From NCBI GenBank assembly GCA_028554755.1, contig JAPTOF010000015.1, positions 13,341,501 to 13,405,500 on the forward strand: 64,000 nt of DNA. The letters run 5' to 3'. Position numbers and translations under genes: made by a program. The notes under the pieces are model-generated. The model did no database searches and was not told the DNA's origin. It was given only the letters and a program-made list of their open reading frames with translations. Source of the DNA: Cordia subcordata (Eukaryota; Streptophyta; Magnoliopsida; Boraginales; Cordiaceae). Positions 36,052 through 47,301 of the stretch are shown one piece after another; the stretch's first letter is position 1; each line of letters begins with the position of its first letter.

Positions 36052-37256
36052 GTAATTTTAGGATGTAAACTTTGTAAAATATAAAATTAAGAGCTTAAAT
36101 TTTGAAAGTTTTAATAGAAAGGCTTGAACTTATAAAAATGTAAGATTTTATGCACCGTTAATTAATAGTGTTCATTTTTTGTTTATGTGCCATTTTATTT
36201 TGTTTTTCCATCTTAGATAGATTTCCCTACATGACAATCTAACTCTTACGTGGTGCACATACGCATACTTATACATTCCAATCTATTATGTACATGTACA
36301 CATATATAAATTTTGAAATCATTTTTATTATATATGAGAATATAAATTAATCTATATTTTTTCTTTTGCTTAATATAAATTTTTATATATTTAAAATTTA
36401 AAAATATTAAATTAATTATGCATCTTACGTATTAAAATAAAATATTTAAATGATTTATAGTAAACCAATAATTAATTGTGCATTTAAATTTATTGGTTTA
36501 TTTTAACATAAACAAAAATTTAATATACTTTTGCTTAGTAAATAAAAATTAATAAACAAAAACTTTAACTTCGAAGTTTTTTTTTTTTTTTTGGCTGGGC
36601 TTTCGAAGTGTCATGTTGACACAATAGTATGTACTTTTTTGCGGAAAGAATTATTGTGTGCATTTTAAGTATTAAATTAATGCACAATAATTAGTTTGCA
36701 TGTTTTGCTTATTAAGAAAAGATTAATAAACATAAAATTTGTTGATTAATTTAAGTATTAGTTTAATAATTTAAATTAGTTGTGCATTTAAATTGTTTGG
36801 TTTAAACTTTAAAAAAAATTACTTAAATGTACAATTAATTGTTGGTTTATTGTAAATGATTTAAGTTTTTTTATTTTATTTTAATACTTAAAATGCACAA
36901 GTAACTTAAATTTTTAATTTAAAAATATATAAAAGAATTTATATTGAGCAAAAGAAAAAAATATAGATTAATTTATATTTTCATAGCCAACAAAAAAGAT
37001 TTTCAAAATTTTTATATGTGTACAAGTACGTAATAGCTTAGAATTTATAAGTTTGTGTGTTTATATGCTACATAAGAGTTAGATTGCCATGTTTGCAATC
37101 CACCTAAGATAGAAATGCCAAGTAAGCTAAAAATTAACACAGTTACTTAACAATGTGTAAAACCTCACTTTTTCCTAAGTTCAAGCTCTTCTATTAAAGA
37201 TTTTAAAGTTCAAGTCTTTAATTTTATATTTTACAAAATTTAAGCTCTAAAAATTA
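36052..37256. repeat. Long foldback inverted repeat (arms about 440 bp)
   Basis: The left arm (about 36052-36510) is matched in inverse by the right arm (about 36820-37256). Examples are TTTGTAAAATATAAAATTAA, GGCAATCTAACTCTTA/GACAATCTAACTCTTACG, TGTACACATATA, TAAATTAATCTATATTTTTT, TTTTGCTTAATATAAATT and AATTAATTGTGCATTTAA. The spacer is about 310 bp. A transcript would fold into a long imperfect hairpin. No target duplication or terminal motif was found, so element class is open: a foldback or Mutator-like non-autonomous element, or a simple inverted duplication. Confidence 0.8.
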
Positions 37257-37259
37257 AGC

Positions 37260-38460
37260 GCTATTTAGACAAAAAAATTAAGCGTATACATTAGAGATCT
37301 AACTTTTTCCTCTCAAACTTTTGCTCATTGCAAGACCTTTTCTAAGCCACTGTCTCACTAACAACTCTTGGGCCACTCATCCATTGCCATCTTTTGGTTT
37401 ATCTGCTCTCCTTACCAAACTTCCTTTGAGCTCAAGGCCAATTTTAGAATCTAGATATTTGTTTGAAAATTTTTAGATTTAAAAAGTGACACAAAAATTT
37501 TAACGTTATATTTTAATCATAATACAAACTGTAAGAATATTATGAATTTCTTACTTAATTAAAAAAACTTACCCTTGCAAAGCATGGGATGAAAAATCAC
37601 TGATAAGAGACTATAATGAGGCGGGAAAGAAATTGAAAGTCTTAGGTTATAATGGATTAATGGTTATTTAAATTATGAGCATTTTAGTAATCACACTGGA
37701 ACTTCAAATTTTCTTCTAATTCCTAATAATTAACCAAACCCGATTTTTGTTCCTTGATTATCCAATTATTCAAATTTGATTTTACTAAACCTAAGATTTC
37801 GAGTCAATATGAACACCAATAAGTATTATTAATATTTTTGATGTAGTACAAAGTATTGGACTCTTATCAGATACAATACAAATCGTGTTGATTTTTATTA
37901 ACGAGCAGAATTCATTTAATTAAATGAATTGATATTAAATACTAAATACATGATGCTAACTTTAATTCAAAGAAAAATACTATGTATATAATATTATTCA
38001 TAAATATGAGCATTAAAGTAACAAAAATCTGATAAGAATTATACATATATTATTGACATGTGAAAAATCAAAGTTACAAATTGGCTCTTGTTAAAAGATC
38101 TTTAAGAGGGCATGAGGTATTTTGTCAAATTCAAGTTAAAGTTATGAAGATAATTCATTAGTTCAGAGATGTAGTTTTTGAGGTTGCCTTTTTTGTTTAT
38201 AATTTATTAACAAAATATGACAAATATTTTCATATTTCTTATTATTAATTTATGAAATAAGTTTTGTAATATTAATTACTTATAAATGAAGTATAATAAA
38301 ATTTAGACTTGATACTACATAATATATTAGAACCTGTGCATAACATGGGTATAACTAGCATTTATTTCTCAAGTTAAAGAGAAGTTATTGATATCTAGAG
38401 GGATTACTATATGAGGGTGATGTAGTCATAATGTGATAGAGAGATTGGTTGGATTAAACT
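37260..38460. other. Intergenic, AT-rich, nothing recognised
   Basis: No coding frame, splice pattern or repeat pair is evident. Confidence 0.55.
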
Positions 38461-38469
38461 TTATAAGGG

Positions 38470-38850
38470 GTGGAACTTAATACTGATGGATGCTTCGAGG
38501 AAAACTCATGGCTTGCAAGAGCTAGAGGAATTTTTTGGGATGAATTGAGCAATTGGATGGTCGATTTTACAGTCAATCTGGGGGTTGAATCCAACAATAG
38601 AGCTGAGTTGACTACTTTATGAGAGGGATTGCGTATGACGGAATCTTTAGGTTTTGAAAACCTCACTATTGAGACAGACTCGATAGCCACCTTTAATTTG
38701 GTGAATAGTCCTCTTACTTGGTTTAGCCATTATAGACCCTTATTGGAAGATTATGGAAGGACCCTCAATGCTAGGAGGAACTTTTTGTTGAGGCATATTT
38801 ATAGAGACGCCAACATTTGTGCGAATTGACTAGTGAACCACGTGCTTTCC
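38470..38850 (+). pseudogene. Plant RNase H-like (RVT_3) domain relic
   Basis: The plus strand reads VELNTDGCFEENSWLARARG, later ESNNRAELTTL, a stop (TGA), then LTIETDSIATFNLVN and HIYRDANICAN before another stop. This is the order of conserved acidic positions in the RNase H-like domain of non-LTR retroelements and of many single-domain plant proteins (NTDG, the RAE glutamate, the ETDS aspartate). The last motif normally ends CAD; here it is CAN. No reverse transcriptase lies upstream, so it is a detached relic. Confidence 0.75.
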
Positions 38851-38859
38851 AAACTATTT

Positions 38860-39110
38860 GGTATTTGATTTATCTTTGAGATTTTGACCAGCTCAACAAT
38901 ATTGTGGAGAATAGAAGGGTGAGGGTATTAGTGTATTTATTTATTATATTAATACAGCCTTTCATAATCAAGTAGTTTTTTTTTTATCTTTATATGTGGA
39001 CAATTTTAATTTTTTTAAATGAGTTGCATTGAGATTTGAATCAATGATCTGGTCTCTAATGCCCGCAAATTATGTCTTGCACCTACTCTGCAGACCTGCT
39101 TATTTATCTA
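38860..39110. other. Intergenic, nothing recognised
   Basis: AT-rich with a poly-T run near 38976; no feature found. Confidence 0.5.
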
Positions 39111-39197
39111 GTAATCCACACCTGTTTGTCTAGTACCCCACAACTGTTTGTCTAATACCCCACAACTGTTTGTCCAGTACCCTACAACAGTTTATTT
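39111..39197. repeat. Minisatellite, 22-bp unit, about four copies
   Basis: The unit TGTTTGTCTAGTACCCCACAAC is repeated with phase 22 at 39123, 39145 and 39167, with flanking partial copies. The last copies are more diverged. Confidence 0.88.
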
Positions 39198-39209
39198 AGC
39201 GGTACACCT

Positions 39210-40265
39210 TCCACTGTGTACTTATATGTACATGATATAAGTTCCCTCCAATGCCATATTAAAAGTATCACCTCATCTAAAACTTTAAATTTCTAAATCA
39301 AATATTAGTATATTTATTTACTATATTACATTGAGAACAAATCAATGAGTAAAACATGGGATAACGAAGACTAGATTTAGTTAAAACTTACTTTAGTGAT
39401 TTAAAATTCACATTTGCCCTCATTTTAATACTTATATTTGATTTATCTTAATCTAATGCTGCATGATTTGAAAAAAAAGGGTCCAAAATCCAATTTGCTA
39501 CGAGGATTTTGAGATGAAGCGACGTTGGGGCATACCTTGTTGCCTTTTAGGTCATAATATAAAACATGAAAATAAATCACTTTATTCCAAACTCGTCACA
39601 TTATCATATCTAGTGTGATATGACAAAAGCATTTTCTAAGATTGAATTCAAAAGTTTGAAAGTAACATAAATAAAAACTACTATGGAGAAATTTGATTTT
39701 CACATTTTACTTAAAAAGTTTTGGGACATATATTTCAAAAGTTATTCCCGGATTGTAGAATCTTCAGTTTTTGTAGTCTGTCTCTAGGGCTTCTTTATGT
39801 TATTAATTGACGGCCTTTACTTTTTATAATTTTCAAAGTTAAGAAAGATTGGAAATTCAATGTGTGATAGATCCAATGTAAATTATGTGAATAGTTTACC
39901 ATTGTTGAATTTTTTTATAAAATAATAATGTTATGAATATATCTATTTTCGATTTAGTACCTTAGCTTCTATGTCAATGCTCTCTCTGGCAAAAAATGAT
40001 TCACATGTAAAAGCTGGCTCATGATGTAAAATAGTTGCTTAATGAAAAGAGAGCAGAGGAATAACGACGGTGATAGTGATAAGAATAGCTGTAATTAGTA
40101 CTTGAAAGTGTATGATGTTTAACTTTCATATATTACAACTAAAAAGACAGTAATGAGAAACATCATCATCACGCATGGCTTAGACTCGCCTTTGGTCTTT
40201 GATAACTCGAGATGGCCCACCGAAGACTCCGTGATGTCAAGTCTGATGTTATTAACGATTAGCTG
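39210..40265. other. Intergenic, nothing recognised
   Basis: No open frame, repeat pair or RNA gene is apparent. Confidence 0.5.
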
Positions 40266-40271
40266 ACCACA

Positions 40272-40668
40272 AGTGGCCCACTTTTGTTCAATTCTTTCAG
40301 CGGACTATGACCCTGTTTGAAGTATGAACTAGTTTATGAGCCAAAATATATATTCATATATATATATATGTGTGTGTTTGGTAATGCAGCGTATAAGCAT
40401 TTTTTGATGATTTATAAGTTAAAGAAAGTACCAATTTATCAGTTCTTTGGAGGGCTTATAAACTCATTAGTCAAGCCAATGAAAAGACCAATTTTCTCTT
40501 AAAAAATACCATATTAATTAATGACATGTCTTTTTTAGTCATTTTAACTATTATTACTACTTATAGTCACTTATTTACTAAATATGTCAGCAGTTTATAA
40601 ACTCATATTATCCAAACATATTATTATCACTAGTGGCCCACTTCTGTTCAATTCTTTGAACGGACTAT
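40272..40668. repeat. 37-bp direct repeat flanking a MITE-like insert
   Basis: AGTGGCCCACTTTTGTTCAA...CGGACTAT at 40272-40308 returns at 40632-40668 with 3 differences. The 323-bp interval between has imperfect inverted ends (TGTTTGAAGTATGAACTAG against, on the other strand, TGTTTGGATAATATGAGTTT). A 37-bp flanking duplication is too long for a transposase cut, so repair-mediated duplication is possible. Confidence 0.65.
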
Positions 40669-40669
40669 A

Positions 40670-41222
40670 TTATATTTTAGATGCATGTGTAATATGCTTT
40701 ATATTTATAAATGACCTTGTTGTATTTGTTGCCGTGTGTGTTAAAAGGGCAATTTCTACTTCAAAAAACTTCATAAATGGCCGCACTACTAGTAGACCTT
40801 AATAAAAATTTTGGCTTCATTGCCGCATCTAACTAAGGGTGTCGACTTTATGCATTTGTGGTGCTCACCCGTCACTTAACTAGTTTAGCTTTGAAGTTTT
40901 TTCTTTGCTGGGTATTATTTTGTGATGGCTTATGGGTAAAATACTTTTAGTATAGTCAATACTATTTATTACTCAGAATTTTATAGGGCAATTCTTTGTG
41001 TTCTGTCTTTTTCAAATGGAGCCTATCTATTTGACTTGCCAAACAAGGGTACAAAACACCTTAAAGTGATATGGGTAGTTTGCATGGTACCAGTGGAGGA
41101 GCCAAGAACTTAGAGTCAGCAGGTGCACTCGTTTATACATAATTTTCATTATAAATTATAAAAAATTATAGAAAGATATAATAGCAACACAAAAGTTACA
41201 TATAATAAATGGATAAATAAAT
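40670..41222. other. Intergenic, nothing recognised
   Basis: No gene or repeat recognised. Ends at the target site (ACATT) of the Copia element. Confidence 0.5.
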
Positions 41223-41227
41223 ACATT

Positions 41228-41604
41228 TGTAAGGTCTGGCCCGTATTCTAATAGTACCAAAAGAGTATGGGGAGACTTACCATATTTATTGTCTTTTTTT
41301 TTTCCTGGTTTTGTCTTATATGTATTTTTACATTAATTGTATACTGCCATATCCTGTAGTCTTTGAGTGCTATAAATAAATGTTTTGTCTATTGTAATAG
41401 GTGAGAGAGAGAGATAGAGACATGAATCAGGTAGCAGAGAGTGTTTAGAACTAGAGCGAAAGTCTATCTTGTATTTGTTATCGATGTTGTCTTAATAAAA
41501 TTCTCTTTTTGCCCGTGGAGTAAGTGTTAGCCGAACCACGTAAAATAGTGTTGTTAATTTCTTGTTTATTTCATCTTGGTTTATACCATGTTTTTTTCCC
41601 AACA
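41228..41604 (+). repeat. 5' LTR of the non-autonomous Copia element
   Basis: 377 bp, TG...CA. It carries a TATA-like GCTATAAATAAATG (about 41370) followed by a GAGAGAGAGATAGAG leader and AATAAAATTCTC, a polyadenylation-type word. Confidence 0.92.
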
Positions 41605-42084
41605 AATTGGTATCAGAGCTAGGTTGTGGGTTAGGTATCGTTGTCATGGGTCTGCGTAAAAAACACATGAAAATTTTTTTGAATTCGATGCATGAAGTTG
41701 TGGCACAATTTTGGACATATAAGAGCACAAAAACATAGATGAAGAAGGAAAATTTGGTGTAATGTGCGTGTGCGAGCTGTTGTGGTAGTTTTGATCATGT
41801 TTGACCAAAGTTGACTAAACTTTGACTTTGACCAGGTTTGATTGAAGCTTGACCGGACCTTCCTCAACGTTTTTTGACGTGCTAAGTCCATTTTTGTGCT
41901 CCGTTTTGCAAAATTTTGCTCTGAAGTACGCGTTTTAGGATGTCGTCAACTTTGACCACGGATTTGACTTTTGACCAAATTGATTAGAGGGGGTATCCTA
42001 GGGTTTTTCGGCGTGATGAGTTTTATTTTGGAGTCAGTTTGACCATATTTTGTTTTGAGGTGTGTGTTTTGGAAGAGACAAAGA

Positions 42085-43290
42085 TGAGTTCGACTTCGAC
42101 GAAGTTTGAGATTGAGAAATTTGACGGTAAGGGCAGTTTCAGTGTTTGGAAGATCAAGTTCAAGGTTTTCATGATCATGTAAGGACTTTGGAAAGTGCTT
42201 GAAGGGAAGATCAAGAAGGAACTGGAATTGGAGGAAAAGGAGGAATTAGAGGAAAAGGCTATAAGTTCGATACACATGAGTGTTACTAATGATGCATTGA
42301 TGGAGATAACTGATATGGTGACAGCAGTCAAGCCTAGAAGGCTTTGATGAATCTTTATCTGTCAAAATCGTTGACAAATTGTTTCTATCTCAAGAAGAGA
42401 TTGTATACCCTTAAGATGAAAAAGAGTACACTCGTGAAAGAACGTCTTGACGGGTTTAATTCCATTGTGATAGACTTAAAGAACATCGAAGTGACGATTG
42501 ATTCTAAAGATCTTGCCCTGTTTTGATATGTTTTCTACCGCCCTCGTATGATATGTTCATAGACACTCTATTGTATGGACGTGACAAGATTAGCTTGGAT
42601 GATGTTTATTTAACATTAAAGTTCAAGAATTTGAAGAAAAACTTCTCCGGGAACGGAGTGGAGGTTCAGGGAGAGGGAATAGTGAGTAGAGCAGTGAAAC
42701 ACAAGAAAGGGAGATCTTCATGGAAGTCAAAACCAAGAGCAAAAGATGTGACATATTATGAATATGGAGAACGAGGTCATGTTAAGCACTATTGCCTGAA
42801 GAGAGGTAAGTAGGAATCAGTGAATGTTGTGAACGATGCAGAGGATAAAAGTTCTGATAGTACTGGAGATGTCTTGTTTGTCACTACAGGACAATGGAAA
42901 GACTAGTGGATTCTTGATTCTAGTGCTACGTTTCAAATGTGTCCTAGGAGAGATTGGTTTTCTACTTATTATAGAAAGAGTGGAAAAGTTTATCTTGGGA
43001 ATAACCTCACGTTAGAGGTGGCTGAAATAGGCATTTTGAAGATCAAGATGTTTGATGGCACTATCAGATTTTTCGAGTGTTGGCATGTTCCTAAGCTGAA
43101 GAAGAACTTAATTTCTCTTGGGCGGTTGGATTCTCACACATGCAGGTTTCATTGCAAGAATAGAGTATTTAAAGTGCATAGGGTTCCCGTTTGCTTTTGA
43201 GACAGTTTTTGATAGATAGTGTCTATGTTCTTCGTGGTTGTACGGTTAATGGTGTTAGGATGAAAGATGGACAGAATCGTGCCGCTGAGT
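42085..43290 (+). pseudogene. Copia gag and pre-integrase remnant
   Basis: The gag starts at about 42085 (MSSTSTKFEIEKFDGKG, SVWKIKFKVFMIM) and is broken by stops and frame changes. At 42523-42813 DMFIDTLLYGRDKISLDDV leads to a zinc knuckle, YYEYGERGHVKHYC, where the first two Cys of CX2CX4HX4C are replaced by Tyr. At 42937-43200 the GAG-pre-integrase part (RDWFSTYYRKSGKVYLGN, NLISLGRLD) is open. These pieces match the element at 6950-9430. They cannot form a working nucleocapsid. Confidence 0.85.
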
Positions 43291-43292
43291 AG

Positions 43293-43793
43293 GTGGAGCT
43301 ATGTGGTGATGCTCTTGTGGCTCTAGAGGATGGTAATAGAGGTTCAGTCCAAGAGGAGATACAAGGTGAATGTGTATCTTTAAGTGAGCAGTGTGATATT
43401 GTTGCTGAGCAGAGTAGACATAGTGAAGAATCTCTCGGAGATGGAACATGTGATGAGGCTTATGCTTTAAATGCCACAACGATGAATTTGCATGAGCAAA
43501 GGTTCCATGGTAGGGTTGAAGATGGTCCAAGGATGGCTCAGTTGAAAGGCATTGTGAGTAAAGAGATAGAGTCTCTTCTTGGATCTGAGGATAAAGTGGA
43601 GCATGTGTACCATGTTCCCGAATTGAGTGATGTTAGCATCAAGGCTGAGGATGTTATGGAAGACACTCGAGATGTTTCACTCGCGAGCAACATGGATAGT
43701 AGGGATGCAGCGCTACGAGGACGTTGGAAGGCAATGAAGAGGTCACTCAGGTGGTTGCGAAGCATTGCCTGTATAAGCAATGTGAAATGCTGA
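43293..43793 (+). CDS. Unrecognised 166-codon ORF inside the Copia element
   Basis: An open frame starting at a GTG after a stop fills the position where pol should be. The product is hydrophilic and acidic with a basic C-terminal end (RGRWKAMKRSLRWLRSIAC). It shows no gag, protease, integrase or RT motif and no signal peptide or membrane helix. The first in-frame ATG falls later (MNLHEQRFHG), so the coding status is weak. It could be a captured host fragment, a scrambled pol remnant, or chance. I do not recognise it. Confidence 0.3.
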   Translation: MELCGDALVALEDGNRGSVQEEIQGECVSLSEQCDIVAEQSRHSEESLGDGTCDEAYALNATTMNLHEQRFHGRVEDGPRMAQLKGIVSKEIESLLGSEDKVEHVYHVPELSDVSIKAEDVMEDTRDVSLASNMDSRDAALRGRWKAMKRSLRWLRSIACISNVKC

Positions 43794-43873
43794 GCCTAGT
43801 TGACGTTAGTTGACAAAGGAGAGGAGAATTTTGGTTGGCTGATAGGGAGTGAATATGGTCCAAGGTGGAGATT

Positions 43874-44247
43874 TGTAAGGTCTGGCTCGTATTCTAATGG
43901 TACCTAAAGAATATGGGAAGACTTACCATATTTGTTGTCTTGCCTTTTTCTAGTTCTGCCTTATTTGTATTTCTGCATTAATTGTTTGCTGCCATATCTT
44001 GTAGTCTCTGAGGCCTATAAATAGGTGCTTAGCCTATTGTAATAGGTAAGAAGGACAGATAGAGACGTGAGACAAGTAGCAGAAAGCGTTTAGAGATAGA
44101 GCGAGAGTCTATTTTGTATTCATTATCGGCGTTGTCTTAATAAAATTCTCCTTTTGCCTGTGGAGTAGGCATTGGCTGAACCACATAAAATAGTGTCATT
44201 AATTTCTTGTTTATTTCATCTTGGTTTACACCATGTTTTCCCAAACA
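43874..44247 (+). repeat. 3' LTR of the non-autonomous Copia element
   Basis: 374 bp, colinear with the 5' LTR, preceded by the purine tract GGTGGAGATT and followed by the ACATT target duplication. Confidence 0.92.
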
Positions 44248-44252
44248 ACATT

Positions 44253-45250
44253 GTTTATTAAATAGATAGTACTTTTGTAGTTGTCATTTGCATAACTTCA
44301 TATGTTAAAATTGTTAAATAGTCAACTTATAATTGATAGTATCAAATACATATATCTCTATGTGATAACATAAAATTTTATGAGATAATTAACAAGGACC
44401 AACAAATAAGCCATCTAAGCTAATCTTAATCCGAGATTGTTTTAATAGTTTTGTGTATTATATTGTATATTCATCTCATTAGATCTAGGGGAAGTTATTC
44501 CTCAAAAATTGATTTTCTCTTAAAAATTTATGCATCAATGGACTTCCCTACTTATTGAACAAATAACAAATTACAAACGCATTTTAAATTTTTAAAAAAA
44601 TTCTAGTCATAATACATAAATTAAAATAAAAATTTACATATAAAACTTATCAACTTAAGTGATTAAATTACCCAAACTATGAGGTAACTATTATCTCAAA
44701 AATGTAATTGAAAAAATTAAAAAAATCTAGTGATTTAAAAGATACAAACTATGAGAAAAATTTTAAACAAAAAACTACAAACTATGAGAAAAATTTTAAA
44801 CAAAATACCATTAGTTAACTTCAACTTTACATCGTGTTATGAAAGGCCTCATATCATGCTTGTTATATATACTAGGAAAAGTGCACAACTTAGGTAACAT
44901 TGAGAAACTATGTTGAAAGACAAAAGAATATAAATTTTACTTTGGAGAAGTATGTTATAAAAATAGTGGAGAGGCCCATCATTTTTCTAAAAATATACTG
45001 CGTTAATTTTAAAAAAAAACAAAAATTGAGATGCTTGAACTTGGTACTCCTGACTTAGTTTTGGGTATGGTAGCAAAAGAATTCAAGGGGGGAGGGTCTA
45101 AATTTTGTTTTAAGAATTTTTATTTAATTTTTACATATTATTTTTAAAGCAAACAAAATTTTAGGGGGTGCCTAGGCCCACCTTGAGGCCATACTGGCTC
45201 CGTTAGTGGCACCACGTCAAAGCAGGGGAAACAATGCGTGGCACAATACA
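44253..45250. other. Intergenic, AT-rich, nothing recognised
   Basis: Contains a short local duplication (AAACTATGAGAAAAATTTTAA twice at about 44748 and 44782). No gene. Confidence 0.5.
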
Positions 45251-45501
45251 CATCACATGAATGGTTTTGATTTTAGACCAAGATCTCAAAAAGTCTAACC
45301 TAACTTACAGATGTTGGACCTAATGCCTGGATCACTCTGGTTTGGCCTTGCCCAATGCATCTAGTAAGTAACAGTAGATAGGTAGGTGCCTCACACAGTC
45401 TAATCGTAATTAATGCTCACATAACAAAGTGATAATTGACGCCTTTCTCACATTAGAACATGATCGTTAAACAATGCAACTTTCACCTATATAATGCCTA
45501 T

Positions 45502-47301
45502 TGTTGAACTTATGGGTTTTAATCATGATAATTGTATTTTGATGATGCCATAATTGTATTTTGTTAATTGCTACCATTAAGTATCTTGTATATTTTAGTT
45601 ATAGTAGCTTGAGCAAGGTGAAGGCATTTGAGCTAAGAGAATGGTGTATGGAGCATGAAGATTGAAGTTCAATGGAGCTTTCTTGAAGATTTAGTACAGT
45701 TTTTGTTTCTTAGCTTTTGTCATATTGATTTTAGTACATAAGCAAATACTATGAGCTCAATAACTTATTGCATTGCATATATGCTCATTCAACTTTGCTT
45801 ATGGTTTTTGGGTTTTTATACTTGATCATCTTTCTCCTTAACCTAAGTGCATATATCATGTTTAGTATAGTCTCCTACATCTTTATTGTCTTTATAGGAG
45901 ATCATGTAATTACACTTGCATGAAATGTCTTTTCCTGTAGAAAGTTAAGTCTTGTAGTCCATATTCTTGCATTATGGAGTTGCAGGTACATAGCATTTTC
46001 TATTGCATTGGTATTTGATAATTTGGTGCAAATATATGTTTTGTATATGTATATATGTCCATACTTACATGAAATCTATAGTAAAAGTACTTTATCCTAT
46101 ATATAAGCTTTGTATTATAGGTATATGAGCATTCTTCTATAAGGTGGATACCTATAGGATAACACTATTGCATGTAGAACCTTTTTCATGCTCAAAATTT
46201 GGAAAAATCAAGCTAAGTGATGATTTGAACATTGCATATAATGTTTGGATGCTTGGTTAGTGTTAGCATTTATTGTGCTAAGATATTATAAGCACAAGTA
46301 GTTGCATTGAGCTTCCAAATTCTGCCAAAAAACGTGGCCTACTGTTGATTTGATATAAAGTAGCTTTTTGGTAAAAAGTGTATATGCTTTTTAGCTTTTT
46401 CTACAACTATCGGAATACACAGGGGGTCGACTGGTAGTGTACTCTGGTAGAAACAGAGAGCACATTTTCTCTACCGGAACACTTAGGCGGTTGACCGATA
46501 GAGTGTTCTGGTAAGGCTTTTTGTCTTCTGGAACTACCGGAACACCCAAGGGGTCGACTAGTAGAGTATTCTGGTAGCCCACTGAGATGCTTTTTAAATT
46601 TGACCGTTAGGAGATTTATTTATTGGGCTTATAAATACATTATTTTCCTCCCAATTTAGACAACAACTTGTTCAAAACATTCTTTTAAGCTCTCTAGCAT
46701 TTAGTATACTTCATCTATTGCAATCTTGCTCTATTCATTGTAATTTTCATTGATTGCATATAATTGGCGTTTAAGAACAAATTCTTGAGCTTCATAAATT
46801 ACTTATCTACTTAGAGCAACTTAGGAAGGTTTAAATACCTTTGTACACTTGTTTAAAAGAAGTTCTTGTATTCCAAACTCTCTATTAATACATTAGGTGT
46901 GATTTTCTTTATTCTTGGGTAGCATAGTTGTGAGGAACTTCTTTCAAGAGTGAAGGGTTGAAATCCTCAAGTATTGGGCTAATACTTATGGTCCTTGTGG
47001 TAAAGCAATGGTTGTGATCGTTGTTCTACGCTTCTACAACGTACTAAGTAAGAAGTCAATTCACTAGTGAAGTTTTCGAAACCCTAAAAGAAGACCTTAG
47101 GTAGTGGACTAAGACCTCGGGAGTTCGAATCACTCTAAATCGCTGCGTTTGATAATCTTAACCCTATACTCTTTATATTTCGAGTATTTACTTTGAATTT
47201 TCCATGTACTTTTACATGAAATAATTGTTTAGAGTTTTAAGTGCTTAATTGTGCCAATAATCCAATTCAACCCCCCTCTTGGATTCATTTTCTGGGTAAC
47301 A
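45502..47301 (+). mobile_element. Solo LTR (1.8 kb), SIRE/Maximus-type Copia
   Basis: Begins TGTTGAACTTATGGG and ends TTCTGGGTAACA, flanked by CCTAT on both sides (45497-45501, 47302-47306), a perfect 5-bp target duplication. CTTATAAATACA (about 46630) is the likely promoter, and AATTCAACCCCCCTCTTGG before the end is the typical U5 tail of SIRE/Maximus LTRs. No internal region remains, so this is the product of LTR-LTR recombination. The intact duplication argues against a random fragment. Confidence 0.9.
46407..46577 (+). repeat. Three tandem palindromic units in the U3 of the solo LTR
   Basis: Units at about 46407-46450, 46472-46513 and 46535-46577 follow TACCGGAACAC ... GGTCGAC ... GTGTTCTGGTAG. 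Each is an imperfect inverted repeat around a GGTCGACT/GGTTGACC core. Placement just upstream of the promoter suggests an LTR enhancer; this is inference. Confidence 0.75.

Larger units (their letters stand above)
41228..44247 (+). mobile_element. Complete but non-autonomous Copia-type element
   Basis: Two LTRs (41228-41604 and 43874-44247) start TGTAAGGTCTGG and end CCAACA/CAAACA, with the target duplication ACATT at 41223-41227 and 44248-44252. The primer-binding site TGGTATCAGAGC begins at 41608, four bases inside the LTR. GGTGGAGATT before 43874 is the likely polypurine tract. The total is 3020 bp, too short for a Copia pol. The inside holds a gag, a GAG-pre-integrase stretch and a non-pol ORF, with no RT, RNase H or integrase core. 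The LTRs look about 88-90% alike by eye, so the insertion is old. Confidence 0.93.

Noticed and set aside
39111..39197. CRISPR-like short repeats
   Set aside because: Contiguous 22-bp minisatellite without spacers.
43255..43530. His/Leu-rich minus-strand frame
   Set aside because: Shadow of the plus-strand frame in the Copia element; no start context or motif.
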